From Parabacteroides gordonii MS-1 = DSM 23371 (lineage in GTDB: Bacteria > Bacteroidota > Bacteroidia > Bacteroidales > Tannerellaceae): DNA of 64,000 bases. Each line of letters starts with the position of its first letter. Within the stretch, counting starts at the first letter, position 1. The stretch lies in the NCBI RefSeq assembly GCF_000969825.1, contig NZ_KQ033919.1, positions 1-64,000 of the forward strand. Reading direction: 5' to 3'. Position numbers and translations under genes: made by a program. The notes beneath the pieces were generated by a model. That model did not search any database, was not told where the DNA came from, and saw only the letters and a program-made list of their open reading frames with translations. Positions 8,383 through 15,554 of the stretch are shown here, piece after piece.

Positions 8383-9588
8383 TTACCAGCCTTTCCCGTC
8401 AGGTTCGAGGGTAATATCGTAGATGATATCTTCCCAGTCGCTTTGCGTTACCTGTATGCGAAGAATATTCGGATCGGGCGGAGTCGGATCGGGGCCTGGG
8501 CTGGGGTCCGGGTCGGGACTCGGGTTCGGATTTGGGTCGGGACTCGGATCGGGATTCGGTGAAGGATCGGGATCTGGGCTCGGGTCGGGGTCAGGGGTTG
8601 GATCGGGTTCCGGGTCTATACCGGGATCGGGGTTCTTCGGCACATCTATCTGTATTTCGATGGAGACCCCCGTTTGCAGTAAGCCTTCCGGCAGGTATTC
8701 GTTCAAGGAGATATTTAACGGGGCGCGGTCGGGAATCTCTATCGTTAGTGTCAGGGAAGGCGTATTTCCTTCGATACCGGGTAGGGTATAGAGGTAACCG
8801 CCCAGCCCGTCGTTCTGCATGGCAAAAGGTTGCGGCAGCGTGTCGCCATACTCGATGAATCTCTCGTCGGGCAGGCTCCATACGGCTTGCGCCGGGTTAC
8901 CGTGTAAGGTGATAGAGGGGGCGACTGCTTTTGCTTTTGTTCCGGTAGCGGTGGCAGTGCCGGTACTGTCTATCATGTTCATATTGACGTATAGCCTTGT
9001 CAAGCGATGCGACAGGACGATGTTGGCTTCGGGCTGTCCGGCATGAAGTCCGACGGTGCGCTCGGCCGTCATCAGGGGGCGTCCGGTGGCTGTCTGCTCG
9101 CGGGTGTCGACGGATAGAAGTAAGCGGTCGAGTTGGAAAGCAGGTGATGCCGGGCGGTAAACCATCAGGTCTACCAGGCTGCTGTCGGACGGGAGAAAAG
9201 CGCTGTCGGCTGCCGAAACAGGGATGAAGCAGGTTGCCTTATCCATTGCATCCGCCTTTTCGGGGAAGACGTAGCGGAACAGGGCGGTATCGCCCAAGGC
9301 TGTGCGGGCAGCGGGTTCAGCCAGTACCAGGTGCAGGGTGTCGGTAGGCGACCAGGGTTCGGGATTGTCGCCGGCAGGACGTGCCTGAAGGCGCAGGACC
9401 ACCCTTTGCGCAGCGCCGGGCTCAACCGGTGTCGGCGGGTTCGGCGGGAGGGGCGGCTCCGGTTCGGGATCGTCTTTACTGCATGCCGCAAGCGCCAACG
9501 ACAGCAGTGCAACGATGGCGGCTGACGGTAATGCCCTGAAAGCTGAGAATAGGTGATGTTTCAATATCGGTATGTTTACTTTCAACAT
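8383..9588 (-). CDS. fimbrillin-like lipoprotein with a long Pro-Asp linker
   Basis: A 401-residue predicted lipoprotein: a positively charged N-terminus, a hydrophobic core ending LALAAC (Cys36), then a fimbrillin-like beta-rich domain to about residue 315. The usual pattern is present (SHRLTRLYVNMNM near 195, where paralogues have HMLAKLTV). Residues 317-374 are an almost pure PDPDPSPDP-type linker. A final 27 residues carry IQVTQSDW, the counterpart of the closing GDVxVxxW strand in the paralogues. The linker therefore sits between the body and the terminal strand. GC content is higher than in the neighbours. A tip or wall-spanning adhesin role is possible; the function is not known. Confidence 0.75.
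   Translation of the reverse strand: MLKVNIPILKHHLFSAFRALPSAAIVALLSLALAACSKDDPEPEPPLPPNPPTPVEPGAAQRVVLRLQARPAGDNPEPWSPTDTLHLVLAEPAARTALGDTALFRYVFPEKADAMDKATCFIPVSAADSAFLPSDSSLVDLMVYRPASPAFQLDRLLLSVDTREQTATGRPLMTAERTVGLHAGQPEANIVLSHRLTRLYVNMNMIDSTGTATATGTKAKAVAPSITLHGNPAQAVWSLPDERFIEYGDTLPQPFAMQNDGLGGYLYTLPGIEGNTPSLTLTIEIPDRAPLNISLNEYLPEGLLQTGVSIEIQIDVPKNPDPGIDPEPDPTPDPDPSPDPDPSPNPDPSPDPNPNPSPDPDPSPGPDPTPPDPNILRIQVTQSDWEDIIYDITLEPDGKGW
8470..8638 (-). repeat. degenerate 6/12-bp tandem repeat coding for a Pro-Asp linker
   Basis: Read on the plus strand this is a run of CGGGTC/CGGATC/GGGACT-type hexamers. On the coding strand it gives PD, PS, PN and PE dipeptides. Nearly every variation falls at third positions or swaps Asp for Ser/Asn/Glu, and the frame holds throughout. 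In-frame length change by slippage is plausible. Confidence 0.8.
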
Positions 9589-9638
9589 GTATGTGTTATA
9601 TTAAATCGTTTACGAATCAATTTTAATATACCCTATTC

Positions 9639-9703
9639 GTTCTTTGAGATATTGGAAATGTTGTTTGAATCAGGTTGTTTTCGTTTCCAATATGTCAAAG
9701 AGC
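9639..9703 (-). other. long stem-loop inside the fimbrillin operon
   Basis: GTTCTTTGAGATATTGGAAA (9639-9658) and TTTCCAATATGTCAAAGAGC (9684-9703) are inverted copies matching at 18 of 20 positions around a 25-base loop. The structure fills most of the 124-base gap between the GLUG-fimbrillin gene and the 401-residue gene. There is no T tract after the minus-strand stem, so a classical terminator is unlikely. An attenuator, processing site or mRNA-stabilising stem is a better guess. Confidence 0.65.
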
Positions 9704-9712
9704 GGAGGGAGG

Positions 9713-11563
9713 CTAGTTTAGTATTGGTTCCTCCGGTTTCCCCGGTTTTATTGTCGGGCCTGTTATTGTAGGAGTGGGGGATGCTTCAAAATGGAATTTG
9801 GGTTCAATAAGTGAATAGTATAAAGGAACATTAAGTTCGGTTATAACTGTTTTGTTACTAAGATCTTCCAATTTGTTTATAGCTACACTATTCGCCCCCT
9901 CACTTTCTGAAGAAGAACGATCGAATACATCATAGTAATAGCAATACCGATAAAGACCTATAGGGCTTATGCACCCCAAAGTCCCACTCCTATTGGCTTT
10001 TATATTATAAACTACACAACCCTGACAGATATCATCACCACGTGCCATCCCAGAGATACCGCCCAAGAACTCTGCTTCTTTGTCTGTAAAAGTAAAATCA
10101 TGGACTATACAGCCCATTACACGGTCGTTCTCTAACAGAAGACCAACTATACCTCCTACAGCGTATGGTGCGGTTAGGATAGGCGTCTCATCAGGTGCAA
10201 ATGTGCATGCATAAATATTTCCCTGACCATTACTGGCTCCAACTATGCCACCAGCAGACTCATACGTACTAATCTCGACCTTCCCTTTAACGTGGCAATC
10301 AATAACAGACCCTCCATACAAAGTACCTACAAAAGCTCCGCTATTCTGCATATTGTCATGACCATCGGATATAACCCCATCTATAGTCAATCCTTTTATG
10401 CTGTATGGATCGTGTAGTTCTGCGTAAAATCCTCCTTTTTTATTTACAGAAATAGTTCTCAGATTATAAATTGTATGGCCGTTTCCATTAAAACCAAATC
10501 CCTTATCACCGTTACCGATGAACGGTATCCATTCTTCATTATTCAAGTCGATGTCTGTATATAAATTAAGGACACGGTCCGAATCCAGCCATTTCGTTAT
10601 ATCTTGATTGTTTATGTAGTCCTCCACAAACTGATCCCAATTATCTCTGGAAAAAATACCCGGCTTTCGGGGGACATTGTCAGGGTGGAGTACTATGGTT
10701 GTCTTGGCATCCATCGTCATTTGGTCGATGCTGCTGATCGTCAAAGAAGTTTCGCTACCGATGTTGACGGTGAAGAGGTAGCAGTTTCCGTTTTCAATCG
10801 TTATTGCCTTTGCGCCGGAAGCGATTGACAATTGCTTATTGTTCGGTAAGGTAATCGTAAAGAGGCTGGCGGTCGACGGCTGAATTGTAGTGGGGGCAAC
10901 CCGCATAAAGTAGTCGGTTGTGAGATCGTTGGCTTTGATTCCTACGACTGTCTTTTTATCGGTATTTTTTATCGCTGCCGGCGATGAACTGCCGGCCTTG
11001 AGAACCGGCATAACCCCTGACGTATCCCAGCCATTGTTAGCTGATGCGGTACCGATGCCATTCAGCTTGCTGCTAATCTTGTAGGTACCCGCCCTTTCCG
11101 TATCTTTACCGAGCACTACGCGTACGCCGATGCAGGCATAGAGCGGAGAAAGAGCGACATTCGATATATTGCCGTTGTCGACTGCTATGCTATTTTTGCT
11201 ATAGGCTACCGGTGTATTTTCGTCGAGCCAACCGTATATGGTTAGCGGTGTCGAGGTGAGATCGCCTGTAACCTCCCAGGTGTTATCTGCGTCTTGGGGG
11301 GCGAATGTGATAGAGGGCGACGTTGTCACCCGGTATGTCTTGGCGGTTGTCGCATACTCTCCCACCGTAGCGTTCAAAGCTATTTTCACTTCTGTATTTG
11401 TGGCGCGGGTAGTAACGTCTCCGGCTAGAACCGGACAGGTTGCCGAGATACTGAGGGGCACTGTTTGCGAAGTTTCGTGCTCTTCTTCCGCGCAGCCACA
11501 CAAGATGCCGGCCAGTGCCAGCATACCGGTGATGCCTTTGTTGAATAAACGATCTATTTTCAT
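9713..11563 (-). CDS. fimbrillin-like lipoprotein with GLUG repeats (putative adhesin)
   Basis: A 616-residue surface protein. The signal peptide ends ILCGC (Cys24). A fimbrillin-like region follows with LAGDVTTRA (Arg53, putative maturation site) and a typical FTITLPNNKQL segment, to about residue 290. Residues from about 330 to 560 are built of short repeats of the GLUG type: segments such as GGFYAEL, SGAFVGTLYGGSVIDCHVKG, AGGIVGAS, VGGIVGLL and GGISGMA, each preceding a short beta hairpin with a Cys. GLUG repeats are known from large bacterial adhesins and M26-type surface proteins. The fusion suggests a pilus-borne adhesin, possibly at the tip. It is the largest protein of the operon. Confidence 0.8.
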   Translation of the reverse strand: MKIDRLFNKGITGMLALAGILCGCAEEEHETSQTVPLSISATCPVLAGDVTTRATNTEVKIALNATVGEYATTAKTYRVTTSPSITFAPQDADNTWEVTGDLTSTPLTIYGWLDENTPVAYSKNSIAVDNGNISNVALSPLYACIGVRVVLGKDTERAGTYKISSKLNGIGTASANNGWDTSGVMPVLKAGSSSPAAIKNTDKKTVVGIKANDLTTDYFMRVAPTTIQPSTASLFTITLPNNKQLSIASGAKAITIENGNCYLFTVNIGSETSLTISSIDQMTMDAKTTIVLHPDNVPRKPGIFSRDNWDQFVEDYINNQDITKWLDSDRVLNLYTDIDLNNEEWIPFIGNGDKGFGFNGNGHTIYNLRTISVNKKGGFYAELHDPYSIKGLTIDGVISDGHDNMQNSGAFVGTLYGGSVIDCHVKGKVEISTYESAGGIVGASNGQGNIYACTFAPDETPILTAPYAVGGIVGLLLENDRVMGCIVHDFTFTDKEAEFLGGISGMARGDDICQGCVVYNIKANRSGTLGCISPIGLYRYCYYYDVFDRSSSESEGANSVAINKLEDLSNKTVITELNVPLYYSLIEPKFHFEASPTPTITGPTIKPGKPEEPILN

Positions 11564-11589
11564 TTGAGATGTATTTTGTTGACTTGTGA

Positions 11590-12405
11590 TTATGGTTTGA
11601 GTTCGTCGGAAACGTCTTTACCGATAAAATCTTTGACCGTTATGCCGGTTATCGTAAGGTTAAGCGATGCGTCCAGCTTAACGGAGAGCGTGAGCCGCTT
11701 ACCGATTGCCGTTAAACCATTATCGTTGGTGTAGATAATGGTCGCTGTTTTCCCTCTTAGTGCCTGTGGGGTACCGTTGCCATTTCCTAATGTCAGGGTT
11801 CCCAGAGTAATGTCCTTGCCTGTGGGTACCGAGTTCGGCGGGAGAATTGCCCGGAAAGTGGCTCCCTTATGGTATGTCTTGACGGTATGGCTTCCACCTG
11901 CTGCTATATCGAACCCGATAGCAGCATCGGCCATTGCAGTTTGGAACATACCGTTCCATCCCTTGCCCTCTGTAATATTGATTACCATATCGGCATGCTG
12001 ATGGGCCAGGCTGCCGATAATCGTGACAACGTCGAGCGATCCGGTGCCGGTCATATAGTCGGCTTCGCGGTATTTACTTTCTGTCGTTTGATCCTCGGTA
12101 ATTTCGTACTGGCCAAAAGTAAATGAAACGCCGTTAGCCGCCACCATTCCAAGTTTTTCTTTGGTGAAAGATGCATTCCCGCAAGTCCATTTCCCGTCGG
12201 CGGTACGTGTATAAACGGCGGTCTGACTGTTTACCGTTACGGTCAGTTCGTCGCCTGTTTTCCATACCCATTCGCTTGTTTCGCCGGAACGCGTGTCGAT
12301 CTCTCCGATACGGAGAATGTTTTCTCCGGTATCGGTATTTTCCGCTATTTCGTTTGTGCAACTTACTGCTAGCAGAATAATGGCCGGTAAATAGAATAGT
12401 TTCAT
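11590..12405 (-). CDS. fimbrillin-like lipoprotein
   Basis: A 271-residue predicted lipoprotein: signal peptide ending LAVSC (Cys16), then IGEIDTRSGE, where Arg39 resembles the maturation site of fimbrillins. WKTGDELTVTVN, GKWTC and GATFRAILPP segments are typical of fimbrillin-like domains, as is the closing LTITGITVKDF strand. It lies 26 bases upstream of the GLUG protein and 13 bases downstream of the 312-residue frame. A minor or anchor subunit role is inferred from position only. Confidence 0.75.
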   Translation of the reverse strand: MKLFYLPAIILLAVSCTNEIAENTDTGENILRIGEIDTRSGETSEWVWKTGDELTVTVNSQTAVYTRTADGKWTCGNASFTKEKLGMVAANGVSFTFGQYEITEDQTTESKYREADYMTGTGSLDVVTIIGSLAHQHADMVINITEGKGWNGMFQTAMADAAIGFDIAAGGSHTVKTYHKGATFRAILPPNSVPTGKDITLGTLTLGNGNGTPQALRGKTATIIYTNDNGLTAIGKRLTLSVKLDASLNLTITGITVKDFIGKDVSDELKP

Positions 12406-12418
12406 GAAGTATCTTTGT

Positions 12419-13264
12419 TTAAGGTATTTCCCATACGGGGTATGGGTATATCAGGCGTACGTTTGTAATATGGTCGGGAGTCAGAGTGAAACTATAGCTG
12501 GAATTCTCGGAGTCGAAATATTCGAGACGTACCTCTCCTTGATCATGTGAACGCTCCAATGCTACACCATGTACTATCAAATCCTCCCCCCTATAAAAAG
12601 TTTCGAGACAGTTGTTGATAATAGGAAATGGAGCAGGATCTCTGGTCCAAGTTGTAATAAGCGTTGCATTTGTAAAGGTTACATATACAGGTCCATTGGC
12701 ATCCTCCCATATCGGATCACCGGGATCAATTATATCAAATTCTATCTTTAAGCAAGAATATAAATCAAGACGCTTGAAGTTGAAACTGCAAGTATATGTT
12801 TTGGTTGATTCGTTATAGACAGGAATAGCATCTTCTGCCCGCAAGTAGTCGGTATTGCCGAAACTCTCGTATTCCAATTCGGTTCCATATTCTGCAGAAA
12901 TGGTATAATCGGTGTTGGGACGGAGCATTAGTGATGTGCCGTCCTCCTTTTTCCAGGAGCCGTCGGCTTGCAGGATAACGAGAGACGGACGCTCACCGGA
13001 AACGTACAGCGTTAATTCATCCCCCACTCTGAATTTCGTTCTGACGATATCCGGAAGTTCTGTCGTTTCGGCTTTGCTCATAGGGCTTACTTCTAGCTTT
13101 TCAATGCTGCCGATGTTGATTTCCAGGGGTATCCATTCCTCGTTCATGACTTCCGGTTCCGCCTCGCTGCTGCATGCCGTCAGCGCCGACAGGAATAGCA
13201 GACAGGCAGCGATGCAAATGCAGGCTGCCCGATTGTATGTATGATGCTTATTTATCTTCATCAT
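12419..13264 (-). CDS. fimbrillin-like lipoprotein (second gene of the operon)
   Basis: From the double Met at 13264/13261 the protein opens with KINKHHTYNRAACI and a hydrophobic stretch ending LSALTAC, a standard lipobox. An in-frame start at 13357 would put 31 odd residues, partly encoded by the palindrome array, before the signal peptide, so it is rejected. The mature part has FRVGDELTLYVSG and WKKEDGTSLML segments parallel to those of the next gene (WKTGDELTVTVN, GKWTC), indicating a paralogue. It ends DHITNVRLIYPYP. The 15 bases before the start codon are identical to those before the HU-like gene upstream. Confidence 0.75.
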   Translation of the reverse strand: MMKINKHHTYNRAACICIAACLLFLSALTACSSEAEPEVMNEEWIPLEINIGSIEKLEVSPMSKAETTELPDIVRTKFRVGDELTLYVSGERPSLVILQADGSWKKEDGTSLMLRPNTDYTISAEYGTELEYESFGNTDYLRAEDAIPVYNESTKTYTCSFNFKRLDLYSCLKIEFDIIDPGDPIWEDANGPVYVTFTNATLITTWTRDPAPFPIINNCLETFYRGEDLIVHGVALERSHDQGEVRLEYFDSENSSYSFTLTPDHITNVRLIYPYPVWEIP

Positions 13265-13310
13265 GTGAATTGATTTTACCTCTTTAGCTTTTTTGTTTGG
13301 AAACTTTTTT

Positions 13311-13396
13311 TTGACGACGATCGTCAACGAGAGGTGACGGAGGTCGTCAACGCTCATTGACGGGAGCCGTCAATCTGGGTTGACGACCTCCGTCAA
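13311..13396. repeat. array of four 17-bp palindromes, 23-bp period
   Basis: Four units of the form TTGACG-N5-CGTCAA start at 13311, 13334, 13357 and 13380, with 6-bp spacers of unrelated sequence. The arms are constant except for one base (G for T at the start of unit 2). The centres differ: ACGAT, GAGGT, GGAGC, ACCTC. Unit 2 is the reverse complement of unit 4 at 16 of 17 positions, so in RNA the array can fold as four small hairpins or as one 16-bp stem enclosing unit 3. It lies between the HU-like gene and the first fimbrillin gene. It could be tandem protein-binding sites or an RNA element tuning pilin expression. Confidence 0.9.
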
Positions 13397-13411
13397 AGGG
13401 AGCAGTGCGTT

Positions 13412-14197
13412 TTATTCGATTACCGGGCGGTCGTCTTCTCCGCTTCCGCCTCCGTTTCCAACGGTCAATACGTAGGGGAAACGGTTGCGGCGCACCTCTT
13501 TTACCAATGTCTTGCTGTTGGTTCCTGCCTGGGTGGCTATTTCCAGATAGTAGGAGCCATCGGCCAATTGCGGAATGATGAAAGAGAAATTAGACGGTTC
13601 ATTGCGTGAAAGGGCCGTCATGGGAACGACAGTTTCGGTATTGTCGGTTGTATTAATAAAGGAATAACCGACAGTTTTGCCCTCTTCGCCGATGATGCGC
13701 AGGCGCTTGCCTTTGCCGTTAAGGCTACCGCCCGGCGTGATGTGGGCATTCACTTCGCCTGTCACTACATCGGTTACGGTGCTGATGGTAGGCAGGCCTT
13801 CGGCTACCTGTCCGACAATCACGTCCATATCAGCCAGTTCTTTTTTGAATACGGATCGCGGAATGCAGCGTAAGGTAACGCTGTTGACGAGAGGGTTATA
13901 GAGTGGAGCCGGCCCGATAAAGGGGCCGTCTACGCCCAGCGAGTTGTTGGTGAAACCAAATTCTACCGTTGCAGCGTTAAATACTTCTGCTTTGGCTACT
14001 TCTTCCAGGTCTTTGTAGGCACTCTCAAGCTCGGATGCCGTGAATTTACTGCTGTTGGCGGCTAATCGGCAAAGATCTTTGATGGTACGGTTGGCTGTGT
14101 AAGTAACATTGAAGGTGTAATCATCTTCACGTTCTGTTAGCATGTTGGCTACCAGGTTACCGGTAATGCTGTGTTTTTTAGGTTCTTCTATTGCCAT
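13412..14197 (-). CDS. HU-like DNA-binding protein with DUF4469 domain, first gene of the fimbrillin operon
   Basis: A 261-residue cytoplasmic protein without a signal peptide. Residues 1 to about 130 match the Bacteroidales HU-like DNA-binding domain (NLVANMLTEREDDYTFNV, RTIKDLCRLAANSSKFTASE). Residues about 150-245 match DUF4469, an immunoglobulin-like beta domain (ITPGGSLNGKGKRLRIIG, IIPQLADGSYYLEIATQ). Such proteins are common in Bacteroidales and their function is not established. Its start lies 18 bases from the invertible segment, so in the ON orientation it would be the first gene transcribed. The palindrome array lies directly behind it. A role as an autoregulator or architectural protein for the operon is plausible but inferred. 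Confidence 0.8.
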   Translation of the reverse strand: MAIEEPKKHSITGNLVANMLTEREDDYTFNVTYTANRTIKDLCRLAANSSKFTASELESAYKDLEEVAKAEVFNAATVEFGFTNNSLGVDGPFIGPAPLYNPLVNSVTLRCIPRSVFKKELADMDVIVGQVAEGLPTISTVTDVVTGEVNAHITPGGSLNGKGKRLRIIGEEGKTVGYSFINTTDNTETVVPMTALSRNEPSNFSFIIPQLADGSYYLEIATQAGTNSKTLVKEVRRNRFPYVLTVGNGGGSGEDDRPVIE

Positions 14198-14214
14198 ATT
14201 GAATTGATTTTACC

Positions 14215-14410
14215 ATAGTTCTTAATGGACTATGGTGATTGTTAATCTTATAAATGACTATGTATTAGTATATTATATGTGTAATGTAGTTAAATATATC
14301 TGCTGTTTTTGAGAGGAGCTAAAATAAGAAAAGAGAGATAAGGCTTTGTTTATCAATTATTATTCCTATATTTGCGGCTGTTAATAAATGCATAGTCCAT
14401 TAAGAACTAT
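14215..14410. promoter_or_regulatory. putative invertible promoter segment (phase-variation switch), OFF for the fimbrillin operon
   Basis: ATAGTTCTTAATGGACTATG (14215-14234) and CATAGTCCATTAAGAACTAT (14391-14410) are perfect 20-bp inverted repeats bounding 156 bp. The left copy lies in a wider imperfect palindrome with ACCATAG/CTATGGT ends. Inside is one good Bacteroidetes promoter, on the plus strand, and no CAAAnnTA on the other side. Flipping the segment would put the -7 box at about 14251-14258 on the minus strand, giving a leader of roughly 45-50 bases to the HU-like gene at 14197. This is the architecture of known Bacteroides invertible promoters. Inversion itself is not shown by one sequence, and no recombinase gene adjoins. 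Confidence 0.8.
14345..14374 (+). promoter_or_regulatory. promoter inside the invertible segment, pointing to metA
   Basis: TTTG (14345-14348), an 18-base spacer, then TATATTTG (14367-14374), matching the Bacteroidetes -33/-7 consensus. As drawn it reads rightwards, away from the fimbrillin operon. Confidence 0.7.
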
Positions 14411-14511
14411 TATCTAAATAGTGTATCTCTTTTTCTCAATGGGATCATCTTGTTGCGGAATCTTTTCAATTGAATGTTGCGTTATACTATTATTTTCTTG
14501 TCGGGTAAACG

Positions 14512-14541
14512 TTTTTAAATCGTATATTTTGCTTAAGTTTG
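14512..14541 (+). promoter_or_regulatory. metA promoter
   Basis: TAAGTTTG (14534-14541) fits TAnnTTTG, with a TTTT tract (14512-14515) at the -33 position. The expected start of transcription lies about 25 bases before the metA ATG. Confidence 0.55.
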
Positions 14542-14573
14542 TACTTCTGAAAAATAAATAGAGAGGAATCACA

Positions 14574-15506
14574 ATGCCATTAAATTTACAAAAGAATTTA
14601 CCCGCTATTGAACTTCTTAAGAAGGAACACATCTTCGTGATGGACTCGTTGCGGGCTTCGGAACAGGATATCCGCCCGTTGCGCGTGGTGGTGTTGAACC
14701 TGATGCCGCTGAAGATCACAACAGAGACAGACCTGATCCGTCTGCTGAGTAATACCCCTTTGCAGGTAGAGCTCGACTTTATGAAGATAAAGGGACATAC
14801 CCCGAAGAATACCCCGATCGAACATATGCAGGAGTTTTATAAGGACTTCGATGATATAGAAAAGGATTATTATGACGGTATGATCATCACCGGTGCCCCG
14901 GTGGAGCAGATGCCTTTCGAAGAGGTCAGCTACTGGGATGAAGTGACGACTATCTTTAACTGGGCCCGTACGCATGTAACCTCTACATTATATATATGTT
15001 GGGCGGCTCAGGCCGGCCTGTATCATTTCTATGGCGTGCCTAAGTATGATTTGCCTGCGAAGATGTTCGGCGTGTTCCGTCATACGTTGCGCGAGCCTTA
15101 CCTGCCGATATTCCGCGGGTTCGATGATGAGTTTTATGTGCCGCACAGCCGTCATACGGAAATCCGCCGCGAAGATATTCGCAAGGTGCCCGAGCTGACG
15201 CTGCTTTCTGAAAGTGAGGAGTCGGGCGTTTATATGGCGATGTCGCGTGGTGGGCGTGAGTTCTATATCACAGGGCATTCGGAGTATTCGCCTTATACAT
15301 TGAGCGATGAATATATCCGCGATATAAATAAAGGGCTTCCTATTTCTGTCCCTCATAACTATTATCGTAACAATGACCCGGCACAAGGCCCGGTAGTTCG
15401 TTGGCGCGGCCATGCGAACCTCCTGTTTACGAACTGGCTGAACTATTACGTTTACCAGGAAACACCATTCAATATCGAGGATATAAAGAATCTGGGTAGT
15501 CTGTAA
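14574..15506 (+). CDS. metA: homoserine O-acetyl/succinyltransferase
   Basis: Activates homoserine for methionine synthesis in the cytoplasm. The 310-residue protein aligns without gaps to the E. coli MetA frame in its first 145 residues, so numbering can be read directly. Cys142 (in YICWAAQAG) is the acyl-enzyme nucleophile, and the GHSEY motif supplies the catalytic His and Glu near 235-237. Residue 111 is Glu (TGAPVE), where E. coli has Gly. In this family Glu111 is associated with acetyl-CoA use (work on Bacillus cereus MetA), so an acetyltransferase is predicted despite the usual succinyltransferase label. It has its own promoter but may also receive transcripts from the invertible segment in its present orientation. 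Confidence 0.95.
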   Translation: MPLNLQKNLPAIELLKKEHIFVMDSLRASEQDIRPLRVVVLNLMPLKITTETDLIRLLSNTPLQVELDFMKIKGHTPKNTPIEHMQEFYKDFDDIEKDYYDGMIITGAPVEQMPFEEVSYWDEVTTIFNWARTHVTSTLYICWAAQAGLYHFYGVPKYDLPAKMFGVFRHTLREPYLPIFRGFDDEFYVPHSRHTEIRREDIRKVPELTLLSESEESGVYMAMSRGGREFYITGHSEYSPYTLSDEYIRDINKGLPISVPHNYYRNNDPAQGPVVRWRGHANLLFTNWLNYYVYQETPFNIEDIKNLGSL

Positions 15507-15554
15507 ATATCGCTACCGAAAGGAGCTGACGAAACTATTAAATAAAGAGTATAT

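Noticed and set aside
8423-8791. Gly/Ser-rich frame opposite the Pro-Asp linker
   Set aside because: The antisense of a PD repeat is automatically a G/S/R-rich open frame; no start or family evidence.
13265-13357. Longer N-terminus for the second fimbrillin-operon gene
   Set aside because: It would translate the palindrome array and put 31 residues before a standard lipoprotein signal.
13311-13396. CRISPR-like array
   Set aside because: Units are 17-bp palindromes with 6-bp spacers; spacers are far too short and no cas gene is near.
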